DNA of 64,000 nucleotides from Hyphomicrobiales bacterium (lineage in GTDB: Bacteria > Pseudomonadota > Alphaproteobacteria > Rhizobiales > Xanthobacteraceae). This document shows, piece by piece, positions 7,289 to 15,598 of this stretch. A model generated the notes under the pieces. It did no database searches. It was given only the letters and a program-made list of their open reading frames with translations, and was not told the origin of the DNA. Both the position numbers and the translations under genes were made by a program. The first letter of the stretch is position 1; each line of letters opens with the position of its first letter. Location of the stretch: NCBI GenBank assembly GCA_021323775.1, contig JAJPKK010000326.1, positions 1 to 64,000 of the forward strand, in the 5' to 3' direction.

Positions 7289-8659
7289 ATGGCGCGCGAC
7301 CAAGACGACATGACGCCCATCGAGACGCGTGACGAACTGGTCGCATGGCTTGCGGCCGGCGAAAAGCCACGCGAGCGGTTCCGCGTCGGCACCGAGCACG
7401 AAAAATTCGCTTTCACGCTAGCTCACAACCGGCCCGTGCCCTATCAGGGTGCGCGCTCCATCCGGGCGCTGCTCGAAGGAATGCAGCTCTTGCTCGGCTG
7501 GGAGCCGATCATGGAAGGGCCGGATATCATCGGCCTGTCTGACGTGACCGGCGGCGGCGCCATCACGCTGGAGCCCGGAGGGCAATTCGAGTTGTCCGGC
7601 GCGCCAGTCGCCACGGTGCATCGCACCTGCTCGGAGCTGATGGCGCACCTCGCGCAGCTGCGCGAAGTCGCGGAACCCCTCGGCATCGGGTTCCTCGGCC
7701 TCGGCATGACGCCGAACTGGAGCCGCGAGGAAGCGCCGATGATGCCCAAAGGACGCTACCGCATCATGACGGCCTACATGCCTAAGGTCGGCAGGCTTGG
7801 CCTCGACATGATGTACCGGACGTGCACGGTGCAGGCCAATCTCGACTTTTCCTCGGAAGCCGACATGGTGAAGAAGCTGCGGGTATCGCTGGCGCTGCAG
7901 CCGGTCGCCACCGCCCTGTTCGCCAATTCGCCGTTCACTGAAGGCAAGCCGAACGGATTCCTGTCGTTCCGCTCCGAAATCTGGCGCGACACCGATCCTG
8001 ACCGCTGCGGGATGCTGCCCTGGGCGTTCGAGCCCGGCATGGGGTATGAGCGCTGGACCGACTATGCGCTTGACGTGCCGATGTACTTCGTGAAACGGGG
8101 CGGCCGTTATATCGATGTCGCCGGCCGCTCGTTCCGCGACCTCCTGGCGGGAAAACTCGCGGAGCTGCCCGGCGAGCGTGCGACGGTTTCGGACTGGGCC
8201 AACCACCTGACGACGATTTTCCCCGAGGTGCGGCTCAAGCGCGTTCTCGAAATGCGCGGCGCCGACGCTGGCCGGTGGGCGCGGCTGCCGTCGCTGACCG
8301 CCTTGTGGGTCGGCCTGCTCTATGATGACGCCTGCCTCGACGCGGCGTGGGATCTCGTCAAGGGCTGGACCGCCGAAGAACGCCAGAAGCTCCGCGACGA
8401 CGTGCCGCGACTGGGTTTCCGCGCTGCCATTCGCGGGCGCGATCTGTTGTCGATTGCGCGCGAGACGCTGGCGCTTTCCCGCGCCGGACTTGCCCGGCGC
8501 AGGAAGTTCGACCCCTACGGCGCCGACGAGACGCGCTATCTCAAGCCGCTCGAAGACCTGGTCGAGCGCGGCGAAACGCCCGCGGAGGGACTGCTGCGGA
8601 AGTTTTACGGCGAGTGGGGCGGGTCGGTTGATCCGGTGTTTAAGGAGTATGCGTATTGA
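7289..8659 (+). CDS. gshA: Glutamate-cysteine ligase, plant/alphaproteobacterial type
   Basis: This 456-residue enzyme joins L-glutamate and L-cysteine with ATP to make gamma-glutamylcysteine, the first step of glutathione synthesis. It is of the GCS2/plant type: GTEHEKFAF near residue 34, the Glu-binding GGQFELSGAP around 98, MTAYMPKVGRLGLDMMYRTC split around 158-176, and the C-terminal EMRGADAG region. Length is normal. A longer in-frame start at 7178 is rejected because its extra 37 residues resemble repeat DNA; ATG 7289 begins the family-like N-terminus MARDQDDMTP. It is divergent from the lipoprotein gene. Confidence 0.88.
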   Translation: MARDQDDMTPIETRDELVAWLAAGEKPRERFRVGTEHEKFAFTLAHNRPVPYQGARSIRALLEGMQLLLGWEPIMEGPDIIGLSDVTGGGAITLEPGGQFELSGAPVATVHRTCSELMAHLAQLREVAEPLGIGFLGLGMTPNWSREEAPMMPKGRYRIMTAYMPKVGRLGLDMMYRTCTVQANLDFSSEADMVKKLRVSLALQPVATALFANSPFTEGKPNGFLSFRSEIWRDTDPDRCGMLPWAFEPGMGYERWTDYALDVPMYFVKRGGRYIDVAGRSFRDLLAGKLAELPGERATVSDWANHLTTIFPEVRLKRVLEMRGADAGRWARLPSLTALWVGLLYDDACLDAAWDLVKGWTAEERQKLRDDVPRLGFRAAIRGRDLLSIARETLALSRAGLARRRKFDPYGADETRYLKPLEDLVERGETPAEGLLRKFYGEWGGSVDPVFKEYAY

Positions 8660-8684
8660 GCGCCGCACGAGCGCAGAACATGTT

Positions 8685-9092
8685 TTACCCCGCGTCCTGT
8701 GGCGGGCTCTCGGCAAGCAGAGCGGCTACGCAATCAATGAAACGCGCGGCATTCCTGATCGCGTCGCCTGCTTCCGCCATGGTCACAACTGCGCCATGCC
8801 CAATGCCGTAATCAGCGATTTCCTTGTACTCGTACGCTCTCGCCAAAAATATCGAAAACGCCTTGTCGATTTCTGGCGCCGCCCTCGCCAATCTCGCAAA
8901 TTCAGAGCGAACCCCGGAGTGCGTTTTTGCGACTTTGCCCGTTCGCTCGACGATGAGCGCTTCGGCGGCATGGAACGCCGCATAGTAGGCTGCCCGCGCA
9001 GCAATTTTGGCGAGCCCGATGGCGACGACTTTTCTGGCGTCTTCGAGGTCGTCGCGGGCCTTATCGAGGTAATCGGCCGCTTCGGGCGTCAC
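8685..9092 (-). CDS. HEPN domain protein, partner of an MNT nucleotidyltransferase
   Basis: A 135-residue all-helical protein of the HEPN family (AARAAYYAAFHAAEAL, residues about 31-46, then KTHSGV). HEPN proteins paired with minimal nucleotidyltransferases form type VII toxin-antitoxin modules in which the transferase AMPylates or otherwise neutralises the HEPN RNase. Here the usual RNase motif R-x4-6-H is not obvious: the nearest Arg-His spacing is seven intervening residues. It may therefore be a non-toxic HEPN of the PF05168 kind. The start ATG overlaps the stop of the upstream nucleotidyltransferase gene by four bases, showing translational coupling. Confidence 0.72.
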   Translation of the reverse strand: MTPEAADYLDKARDDLEDARKVVAIGLAKIAARAAYYAAFHAAEALIVERTGKVAKTHSGVRSEFARLARAAPEIDKAFSIFLARAYEYKEIADYGIGHGAVVTMAEAGDAIRNAARFIDCVAALLAESPPQDAG

Positions 9093-9406
9093 AGATCGAT
9101 GCCCTCGCGCCGCAATTCCCCCATAAAGCCGGTACGTTCCTCATAGGAGCCCGCTTGGAGGGGGACGGCGTTGATGACGGCCCCCGTGTCATAAAGAATG
9201 TCGGTCTCGATTTCAGCGATACGACCGGCCTCTTGCCAGAAGTCGTTGAGATCTCTGATAAATACGGCAACATCGTAATCTGACTCCGGACGCGCGTCAC
9301 CGCGCGCGCGCGAACCGAACAGCATGACGCGTTCGATACGGTTGCCGTACGCTCTGTCGAGCGCAGCGCGAAACCGGCTCAATACAGGATCGATCGTATT
9401 TTCCAT
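9089..9406 (-). CDS. Minimal nucleotidyltransferase (MNT/KNTase fold)
   Basis: A 105-residue nucleotidyltransferase-fold protein. The catalytic core is the GSRARGD motif followed by SDYDVAVF, giving the metal-binding Asp pair. ATG 9406 is chosen because the residues before it in the longer frame (from 9595) are basic, Pro-rich and unlike the family. Together with the overlapping HEPN gene it forms an MNT-HEPN pair. In studied pairs the MNT is the antitoxin and transfers AMP onto a HEPN tyrosine. No promoter was identified. Confidence 0.75.
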   Translation of the reverse strand: MENTIDPVLSRFRAALDRAYGNRIERVMLFGSRARGDARPESDYDVAVFIRDLNDFWQEAGRIAEIETDILYDTGAVINAVPLQAGSYEERTGFMGELRREGIDL

Positions 9407-9613
9407 GGCGACGCCAGTACCGTATGACGATGCTAATACCATAAAGCGTAAGCCTTTTGAATTTCTGGCGCTTGATCGCCCTCCGCCCGTTCGTTCGCTC
9501 GGTCGGGAGAGGTCAGGGTCCGGTCGAACCCAATCGCGCTGCGCATCCCGGGGGATTGTTGGCATCGAAGCTCCTGTGTATGAAGCATTCGTCACTCCGC
9601 TCCGGAAACGCTC

Positions 9614-10420
9614 ATGCCAGTCTCAAAAATCAGGGTTCGCGACGGCGCGCAACTCGCCTATGAGGTGAAGGGCCGCGTGCAAGACGCGGCCCCGCTCGTG
9701 CTCATCCATTCGCTGGCCATGGACCACACGTTCTGGAATGCCGTAGCGCGGGCCTTGAGCGATGCGACGGCTGTCGTGACGTACGATTGCCGCGGCCACG
9801 GCCAATCGGACAAGCCCGAGGGCCCCTATCGGGTGGAACAATTTGCCGACGACCTGGCCGATCTTCTGGATCATCTCGGATGGCGCTCGGCGATCGTGGC
9901 CGGCGCCTCCATGGGTGGTTGCGTCGCGCTGGCCTTTGCGGCTGCCTACCCGGCGCGCGCCGCGGCGCTCGGCCTGTTCGACACCACCGCCTGTTACAAT
10001 GCGCCCGACAAGTGGGAAGAGCGCGCCGCCATGGCCGAGGCCAGGGGCCTCGAAGCCATGCTGGAGTTCCAGACCACGCGCTGGTTCACCGATGCTTTCC
10101 GGGCCAGTCGCAAGGATGTGCTCGACGCGGCCATAGCGGTGTTTCTCGCCAACCCGGCGCGGTGCTATGCGCAGACCTGCCGGATGCTCGGCGCCTGCAA
10201 TCTCACTGATGTGCTCCAGCGATTGAAGATGCCGGTCCGCATCGTCGTAGGAGAGGAAGACTATGCGACGCCCATTGCCATGTCGGAGGCGCTGCATCGC
10301 GGCATCGCAGGCTCGACTCTGACCGTGATTCCGAATGCCCGGCACCTCACCCCGCTCGAATGTCCGGAGCGGATTGTAGCCGAACTGCAAAAGCTCGTCG
10401 AAATGGCGCCAGCACAATGA
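9614..10420 (+). CDS. Alpha/beta hydrolase, PcaD-like, first gene of a molybdo-hydroxylase operon
   Basis: A 268-residue alpha/beta hydrolase related to 3-oxoadipate enol-lactonase. The HSLAMDHTFW oxyanion segment (32-41), YDCRGHGQSD (57-66), the elbow GASMGG with Ser99, Asp216 and His244 give a complete catalytic triad. It overlaps the next gene by four bases (ATGA) and leads an operon with a CoxG-like protein and three molybdoenzyme subunits. That context suggests it hydrolyses an ester, lactone or amide produced from, or leading to, the molybdoenzyme's substrate. Substrate is unknown. The paralogue at 1480-2262 is divergent enough that recent duplication is unlikely. Confidence 0.75.
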   Translation: MPVSKIRVRDGAQLAYEVKGRVQDAAPLVLIHSLAMDHTFWNAVARALSDATAVVTYDCRGHGQSDKPEGPYRVEQFADDLADLLDHLGWRSAIVAGASMGGCVALAFAAAYPARAAALGLFDTTACYNAPDKWEERAAMAEARGLEAMLEFQTTRWFTDAFRASRKDVLDAAIAVFLANPARCYAQTCRMLGACNLTDVLQRLKMPVRIVVGEEDYATPIAMSEALHRGIAGSTLTVIPNARHLTPLECPERIVAELQKLVEMAPAQ

Positions 10421-11079
10421 TCGTCACTGGTGAAATCACCCTTCCGGCGCCCCGCGACATTGTGTTCAGCGTGCTCCGGGACGCGCCGTTCTTCGCCTCC
10501 TGCGTGGAGGGCGTGCGCGATCTCAAGGAGATTGACGCCACCCATTACGATGCCGTGCTACAGACCAAGGTCGCGTACGTGAACTTCACCTTCAAGGTGA
10601 GCGTGGAGGTCACACGGCTGTCGCCGCCAGATCGCATCGAAGCGAAAATAGAGGGCACGCCGCTCGGCATTGTCGGCCGCTTCACTGCGGTATCCACCAC
10701 CGACCTCATCGAGGCTGGCAGCGAGACGCTGGTCAAATACGCGATCGACGCCAACCTCACCGGCAAACTCGGCAGCATGGGCCAGCCGGTGGTCAAGGCC
10801 AAGGCCAAGGAGATGGAACGGAAATTCGCCGAGAAGATGCGCGCGGCCTTTGCGGAACAGCCCTTATTTGCTCCCTCCCCCCTTGTGGGGGAGGGTCGGG
10901 GTGGGGGGTCGGGCGTATTGCCTCCGAGAGTGGCCGCTGGCACGACCCCCACCCTCGACCCCTCCCCGGCCGAACCTCGCTATAGCGAGGGTTCGGCCCC
11001 TCAGCAAAGTGACCGAAGTCGGCAACAGCCGACTTCGACTGGGGGAAGGGAGAAGAATGGCTCCGGAGCCGCCTCATGA
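10417..11079 (+). CDS. CoxG-like SRPBCC protein with a repeat-derived C-terminal tail
   Basis: A 220-residue protein. Residues 1-148 are a CoxG/SRPBCC domain, the kind encoded with CO dehydrogenase-type molybdoenzymes and linked to membrane anchoring or maturation (MIVTGEITLPAPRDIVF at the start, IEGTPLGIVGRFTAV near 70). After about residue 148 the sequence becomes Gly/Pro/Ser/Arg-rich and is encoded by GC-rich palindromic repeat DNA (10873-11037), not by conserved coding DNA. The repeat seems to have landed near the old stop and the frame runs through it to a new stop that overlaps the next start (ATGA). The tail is probably not functional. Confidence 0.75.
   Translation: MIVTGEITLPAPRDIVFSVLRDAPFFASCVEGVRDLKEIDATHYDAVLQTKVAYVNFTFKVSVEVTRLSPPDRIEAKIEGTPLGIVGRFTAVSTTDLIEAGSETLVKYAIDANLTGKLGSMGQPVVKAKAKEMERKFAEKMRAAFAEQPLFAPSPLVGEGRGGGSGVLPPRVAAGTTPTLDPSPAEPRYSEGSAPQQSDRSRQQPTSTGGREKNGSGAAS
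10873..11037. repeat. Compound palindromic repeat inside the 3' end of the coxG-like gene
   Basis: Three inverted repeats in series: CCCTCCCCC (10873-10881) with GGGGGAGGG (10887-10895); the near-perfect palindrome 10970-10996 centred on TCGCTATAGCGA; and CGAAGTCGG (11014-11022) with CCGACTTCG (11029-11037). The whole block is translated as the tail of the CoxG-like protein. It belongs with the CTTG-type intergenic palindromes seen elsewhere in the window. Confidence 0.7.
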
Positions 11080-11999
11080 CGCCGTTCGAGCTTGCCGAAC
11101 CCTTAACCGTCGCGGATGCGCTGCGCTTCCTCGATCCGGACGACAGCACGGTGCGGCCGCTCGGCGGCGGAACCGCGCTGATGCTGATGATGAAGGCCGG
11201 CGTGTTTCGGCCGACCCGGCTGGTCAGCCTGCGCAGGATCGCCTCCCTGTCGCGCATCACGGCGCTGCCGGATGGCGGCCTCGTCATCGGCGCATTGACG
11301 CCGCTTTCTGACGTCGAACACTCGACCGAGGTCGCGCGCCGCGCCGGCGTAATCGTGCGCACCATGCGGCGGCTTTCCAACGTGCGCGTGCGCAACGTGG
11401 CGACCATAGGCGGCTGCCTTGCGCACGGCGACCCGCACATGGACCTGCCGCCGGTCCTCATGGCGCTCGACGCGAGCATTGCTGTGGCTGGTCGCACCGG
11501 CAAGCGCACGCTCAAGGTGGAAAACCTCTTTGCCGGCTATTACGAGACCGTGCTCAAGCGCGACGAGATTATCACGGAGCTGCACATTCCGGCGCAGGGT
11601 GGGCGCCGCGCGGCCTATCTCAAATGCACCACCGGGTCTGCCGATGACTGGCCGGCGCTCGGCGTCGCCGTGTCGTTCGAGGCGGAGGGCAGCGCGATAA
11701 GCGCGCCGCGCGTCGTGGTCAGCGCCGCGACCGAGAAAGCGACCCGCCTCAATGGCGCCGAAGCGGTGCTGTCCGGCGCCACGATCGATGACGCCCTGTT
11801 GGCGCGCGCGGGCGACGCTGCGGCCGACGAGGCCGAGACCATATCTGATGTGCGCGGCTCGGCGCCTTACAAGCGCGAGCTGTTGCGGGTTTATGTGCGC
11901 CGCGCCGTGCGTCAGGCGTTTGAAGCAGAGCGCCCCCTTTCTTCCCCTCCCCCGCTTGCTCGCGAAGGTAGGGAAGGGGCGCAGGGAGGAGCGCACTAA
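11076..11999 (+). CDS. FAD-binding medium subunit of a xanthine dehydrogenase-family molybdoenzyme (CoxM-like)
   Basis: A 307-residue FAD subunit that passes electrons from the 2Fe-2S subunit to an acceptor. The FAD-binding loops are visible: PLGGGTALMLMMKAG near residues 28-42 and VATIGGCLAHGDPHMD near 108-123. The last 20 or so residues (rich in Ser, Pro, Gly) are encoded by a palindromic repeat at about 11940-11990, as in the gene before it. It overlaps the CoxG-like gene by four bases and is followed immediately by the large subunit. Assignment to the family is firm; the substrate is not indicated by this subunit. Confidence 0.84.
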   Translation: MTPFELAEPLTVADALRFLDPDDSTVRPLGGGTALMLMMKAGVFRPTRLVSLRRIASLSRITALPDGGLVIGALTPLSDVEHSTEVARRAGVIVRTMRRLSNVRVRNVATIGGCLAHGDPHMDLPPVLMALDASIAVAGRTGKRTLKVENLFAGYYETVLKRDEIITELHIPAQGGRRAAYLKCTTGSADDWPALGVAVSFEAEGSAISAPRVVVSAATEKATRLNGAEAVLSGATIDDALLARAGDAAADEAETISDVRGSAPYKRELLRVYVRRAVRQAFEAERPLSSPPPLAREGREGAQGGAH

Positions 12000-12062
12000 A
12001 TGCCGAGCGCAACTATGAATCCCACGCCCTCTCCTCCCGCGCTTGCAGCGGAGGGCAGGGTG
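11940..12062. repeat. Two imperfect CTTGC-type palindromes flanking the CoxM/large-subunit junction
   Basis: About 11943-11982 (CCCCTCCCCCGCTTGC ... GGGAAGGGG) and about 12030-12062 (CCTCTCCTCCCGCG ... GGAGGGCAGGG) are degenerate members of the palindrome family. The first encodes the CoxM tail and supplies the AGGGAGGAG ribosome site for the next gene. The second encodes part of the N-terminus of the large subunit (residues about 9-21). Confidence 0.5.
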
Positions 12063-14339
12063 GCGACGGGACCCCAAGTCGGCCGCAGCCTGCCTCGGCT
12101 CGAAGCACGCGAAAAGGTCACCGGCCGAGCCGAATACACTCACAACCTGCGCCTGCCCGGGATGCTGTACGGCAAGGTGGTCCGCTCGACCATCGCCCAT
12201 GGCCGCATCAGGTCGATCGACGCCAGCGCCGCCAAGGCTGTGCCGGGAGTCTATCAGGTCGTCGCCGGGGAGGACGTGATCAAGGTCATTCCCCACCCTT
12301 ATTACGGGCCGGCCTTCCATGACCAGCCGATCCTCGCCATCGGCAAAGTGCACTATGTGGGCGAGCCGATTGCGGTGGTGCTGGCGGAAGACCCCCATGT
12401 CGCTGAGACCGCGGCCACCCTCGTTGTCGCCGAATACGAAGAGCTGCCGGCCGTGTACGACGAGTTGGAAGCCGCGCAGAACAGGGTTCTGGTGCATGAT
12501 GAGCTCAAGCCCGCCGGCACCTTCGCGGACCTCAAACATCTCAAGGGCGTCAGGGGCACCAATATCGCGCTCGACTATCAATTGCGCAAAGGCGATGTCG
12601 AAAAGGCGTTCGCCGAAGCCGCCCATGTATTCGAGCACGAGTTTCGCACCCAGAAGGTGCTGCATCTCGCCTTCGAGCCGTTCGTCTCGATCGCCGACTA
12701 CAAGGGCGATCGGCTCACGCTCTACACCGCCTCGCAGGGCCCCTCCTTCGTGCGCATAGAGATCGCCCGGCTGCTCGGCTGGCCCGAGAACCGCGTGCGC
12801 GTCAAGGTGCCGTTTCTGGGCGGCGGCTATGGCGGCAAGCTCTATATCAAACTCGAGGCGCTGGTGACGGCGCTGTCGATGATCGCCAAGCGTCCCGTCA
12901 AGGTCTCCCTGCCGATGGAGGAGGTGTTCTACACCATCACCCGCCACCCGATGACGTTCCGCATCAAGAGCGGCGTCGATGAGCATGGCCGCATCACGGC
13001 GCGGCGCTGCGAAGTGTTCTGGAACGGCGGCGCCTATGCGGATATCGGCCCGCGCGTGGCGCAGAAGTCGGGATTCACGGCTTCGGGGCCCTACGACATC
13101 GAAAACGTGTCGATCGATTCCTATGCGCTCTACACCAACCAGCCGCCGGCGGGCGCACTGCGCGGCTTCGGGGTGCCGCAACTGGTCTGGGCCTATGAAT
13201 CTCACACCGACATGATGGCGCGCGCCCTCAGGATCGATCCGCTGGAATTCCGCCGCCGCAATATCACGCGCGAGGGCGGCCGGCACGCCACCGGCACGCC
13301 GCTCGAAGATGCCGCGGTCGAGAAGGTGCTGGAGCATGTTGCGGCGCGGATGAACTGGTCAAAGCCGTTCGACCGCGGCACCGGCGCAGTCCGCCGCGGC
13401 CGCGGACTTGCCATTGCGATCAAGGCCGTGATCTCGCCTACCACGTCGGTCGCGATCGTGAACGTCAACGCTGACGGCAGCACCACGCTTTATTGCGGAA
13501 CCGTCGACATGGGTCAGGGCTCCGACACTGCGATGGCGCAGATCGTGGGCGAAATTCTCAACATTCCGGCCGAATCTGTAAACGTGGTGCCTCGCGACAC
13601 CGATGTGACGCCGTACGACATGGGGACGCTCGGATCGCGGTCGCTCTTCCACATGGGACACGCCGTGAAGCGCGCCGCCGAAGAGGCGCGCGACAAGATC
13701 GCGTCGCTCGCTCGCGAGCTGGGGCTGCCGAAAGGCAGCAACTATTCGGTCGCCGACCTGTTCCAGAAAAAGTACGGCATGCAGGCCGGCAACATTGTCG
13801 GCGCTGGCGTCTACAAACCGGACTACGTTCCGCCGCAGCCGGGCACTGGGCTGACGCCCAATGTTACGCCGTTCTGGATGGTGTCGGGCGTGGGCGCAGA
13901 GGTCGAGGTGGACACCGAGACCGGCCATGTGCGCGTCACGCGGCTGCTCAACGTCTGCGACATCGGCCGTCCGATCAACCCGAAGATCTGTGAGTCGCAG
14001 ATTTCGGGCGCCGCTACGATGCAGCTCGGCTTCACTATGTTCGAGAAGATGCATTTCGACGGCGGGCAGGTCACCAACGCGTCGCTCGCGGACTACAAGA
14101 TCCCCGGCTTCCACGACTTGCCGGCGGCGTTCGAGAACGAGACCGTTGAGGCCTATCAGTCCAATGGACCGTTCGGCGGCAAGGGTGTGGGGGAGGTCGC
14201 AACCTTCTGTGTGTCGCCCGCCATCGGCAATGCGATCGACGATGCCGTCGGGGTGCGGCTCACGGAATTACCACTCAACCCGGAGGCCGTGCTGCGTGCG
14301 CTGCGCGCGAAAGAAAACCGGCCGCTCGAGGATGCGTGA
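12000..14339 (+). CDS. Molybdopterin-binding large subunit, xanthine dehydrogenase/4-hydroxybenzoyl-CoA reductase type
   Basis: A 779-residue catalytic subunit binding Mo-molybdopterin cytosine dinucleotide. The aldehyde oxidase/xanthine dehydrogenase a/b hammerhead domain is at about 40-145 and the molybdopterin-binding region follows. The active-site loop reads GALRGFG (about 384-390), the xanthine dehydrogenase or hydroxybenzoyl-CoA reductase form, not the Cys-containing loop of true CO dehydrogenase. The catalytic base Glu sits in GGKGVGE (about 724-730). The first 25 residues include a repeat-derived insert. The ATG follows the coxM stop directly. A hydroxylase or reductase of an aromatic, N-heterocyclic or purine-like compound is likely; CO oxidation is unlikely. 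Confidence 0.84.
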   Translation: MPSATMNPTPSPPALAAEGRVATGPQVGRSLPRLEAREKVTGRAEYTHNLRLPGMLYGKVVRSTIAHGRIRSIDASAAKAVPGVYQVVAGEDVIKVIPHPYYGPAFHDQPILAIGKVHYVGEPIAVVLAEDPHVAETAATLVVAEYEELPAVYDELEAAQNRVLVHDELKPAGTFADLKHLKGVRGTNIALDYQLRKGDVEKAFAEAAHVFEHEFRTQKVLHLAFEPFVSIADYKGDRLTLYTASQGPSFVRIEIARLLGWPENRVRVKVPFLGGGYGGKLYIKLEALVTALSMIAKRPVKVSLPMEEVFYTITRHPMTFRIKSGVDEHGRITARRCEVFWNGGAYADIGPRVAQKSGFTASGPYDIENVSIDSYALYTNQPPAGALRGFGVPQLVWAYESHTDMMARALRIDPLEFRRRNITREGGRHATGTPLEDAAVEKVLEHVAARMNWSKPFDRGTGAVRRGRGLAIAIKAVISPTTSVAIVNVNADGSTTLYCGTVDMGQGSDTAMAQIVGEILNIPAESVNVVPRDTDVTPYDMGTLGSRSLFHMGHAVKRAAEEARDKIASLARELGLPKGSNYSVADLFQKKYGMQAGNIVGAGVYKPDYVPPQPGTGLTPNVTPFWMVSGVGAEVEVDTETGHVRVTRLLNVCDIGRPINPKICESQISGAATMQLGFTMFEKMHFDGGQVTNASLADYKIPGFHDLPAAFENETVEAYQSNGPFGGKGVGEVATFCVSPAIGNAIDDAVGVRLTELPLNPEAVLRALRAKENRPLEDA

Positions 14340-14827
14340 TGACCGCCCTTCGCACCATTTCCTTCACGCTCAATGGCAAACAGGTGTCGGCGCAGATCGC
14401 GCCGCATCACAGCCTGCTCGAAGTCGTGCGCAACGATTTCAGCCTCTATGGCGCGCGCGAGAGCTGCGGCCAGGGTTTGTGCGGCTGCTGCACCCTGATC
14501 GTCGACGGCCGCGCTGTCTCAGGGTGCCTCTACCTCGCAGCCTTTGCGGACGGCGCCGCGGTCGAAACGATCGAAAGCCTTGACCGCGATAATGTGCTCG
14601 ATCCTGTCCAGGAGGCGTTCATTGAGGAAGGCGCGTTCCAGTGCGGCTTCTGTACGCCCGGCTTCGTGCTGATGGTCAAGCAGCTGCTCGACGAACATCC
14701 GGACCCCGACGACGACCGCATCCGCGACTACCTGTCGGGCAACCTCTGCCGCTGCGGCGCCTATCCGGAAATCCTCCGGGCGGTGAAGTCGGCGGCCCGC
14801 AAGCGTCGAGCCAGCAAGGCCGCTTGA
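14339..14827 (+). CDS. 2Fe-2S small subunit of the molybdoenzyme (CoxS-like)
   Basis: A 162-residue iron-sulfur subunit carrying two [2Fe-2S] clusters. The N-terminal plant-ferredoxin-type cluster uses Cys43, Cys48, Cys51 and Cys63 (ESCGQGLCGCC), and the C-terminal alpha-helical domain uses Cys102, Cys105, Cys137 and Cys139 (QCGFCTPGF, CRCGAYPEI). ATG 14339 overlaps the large-subunit stop by one base (TGATG). It completes the M-L-S gene order of this enzyme family, and the operon probably ends here. Basic C-terminal tail (KRRASKAA) is typical. Confidence 0.87.
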   Translation: MTALRTISFTLNGKQVSAQIAPHHSLLEVVRNDFSLYGARESCGQGLCGCCTLIVDGRAVSGCLYLAAFADGAAVETIESLDRDNVLDPVQEAFIEEGAFQCGFCTPGFVLMVKQLLDEHPDPDDDRIRDYLSGNLCRCGAYPEILRAVKSAARKRRASKAA

Positions 14828-14882
14828 GCCGCCGCGCATGCCGGTGCATTTATCGGGCTTGCCGGATTCAGGGGGATTTCGC

Positions 14883-15578
14883 ATGTCGTCGCTGCAGGCC
14901 GAGCAGGCAGAAGCCGAGCCCCGCTACGAGTTTTCCAACAGTTGGTTCTCGGGCAACATCCCGCTGTTCGCCCGGTTCCTTGCCGGTTTGAAGGACCGGC
15001 CCTGTCGCCTGCTTGAGATCGGGTCGTACGAAGGCCGCTCGGCAACCTGGCTGATTGACCACATCGCGACCCATCCGTCAGCGGTTATCGATGCGGTTGA
15101 CGCCCGCGAACATCCAAGGCTGCGGCGCAATCTCGCGGCGACCGGCCATCCCGATAAGGTGACATTCCATCTTGGGCAGTCGGCCGTTGTCTTACGCACG
15201 CTGCCGCTCGACAGCTATGACTTCGCCTATATCGACGGATGCCATTGGACCGTGAACGTGCTGGAAGACGCGGTACATGCGTTCCGGCTTCTCAAAGCCG
15301 GAGGCATCATGGCCTTCGACGACTATACGTGGGATGACCCCTCAGAGAACCAGGAAGGCCGGCCAAAGGAGGCCGTGGACGCGTTCCTGTTCATCTACAG
15401 GGATCAGATTGAGCTTCTTCACCGCGGCGATCAGGTTTGGATCAGAAAGAAGCTGCCGGGCGAGATCGTGCATCGAAAGCTGCCTCCGCTAAAGGGGCCC
15501 CAGTGGTTGCGTCATCCGCGAAAGCAATTCGTTGCGTTTGCGCATAGCCTGATGAGACGCTTGCAGCTGGATGTTTGA
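14883..15578 (+). CDS. Class I SAM-dependent methyltransferase (Methyltransf_24 type)
   Basis: A 231-residue protein. Motif I is LLEIGSYEGRSA (about 43-54), the acidic end of strand 2 is IDAVDARE (about 71-78), and the strand 4 region reads YDFAYIDGCH. The FDDYTW segment after strand 5 is typical of small-molecule or sugar O-methyltransferases such as those of CmcI or cephalosporin hydroxylase-like families. The start at 14883 is preferred to 14838 because of the GGGGGA site upstream. It is downstream of the molybdoenzyme operon with a 55-base gap; a shared role is not implied. Substrate unknown. Confidence 0.7.
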   Translation: MSSLQAEQAEAEPRYEFSNSWFSGNIPLFARFLAGLKDRPCRLLEIGSYEGRSATWLIDHIATHPSAVIDAVDAREHPRLRRNLAATGHPDKVTFHLGQSAVVLRTLPLDSYDFAYIDGCHWTVNVLEDAVHAFRLLKAGGIMAFDDYTWDDPSENQEGRPKEAVDAFLFIYRDQIELLHRGDQVWIRKKLPGEIVHRKLPPLKGPQWLRHPRKQFVAFAHSLMRRLQLDV

Positions 15579-15598
15579 CGCGCCTCCGGACGGCACGC

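Noticed and set aside
11103-13337. Long antisense open frame (744 codons) opposite the molybdoenzyme genes
   Set aside because: It lies opposite conserved subunits, is rich in Arg, Gly and His from GC-rich complement codons, and has no family-like sequence. Similar long antisense frames at 17069-18847, 33613-35667, 59312-61057 and 61088-62677 are rejected for the same reason.
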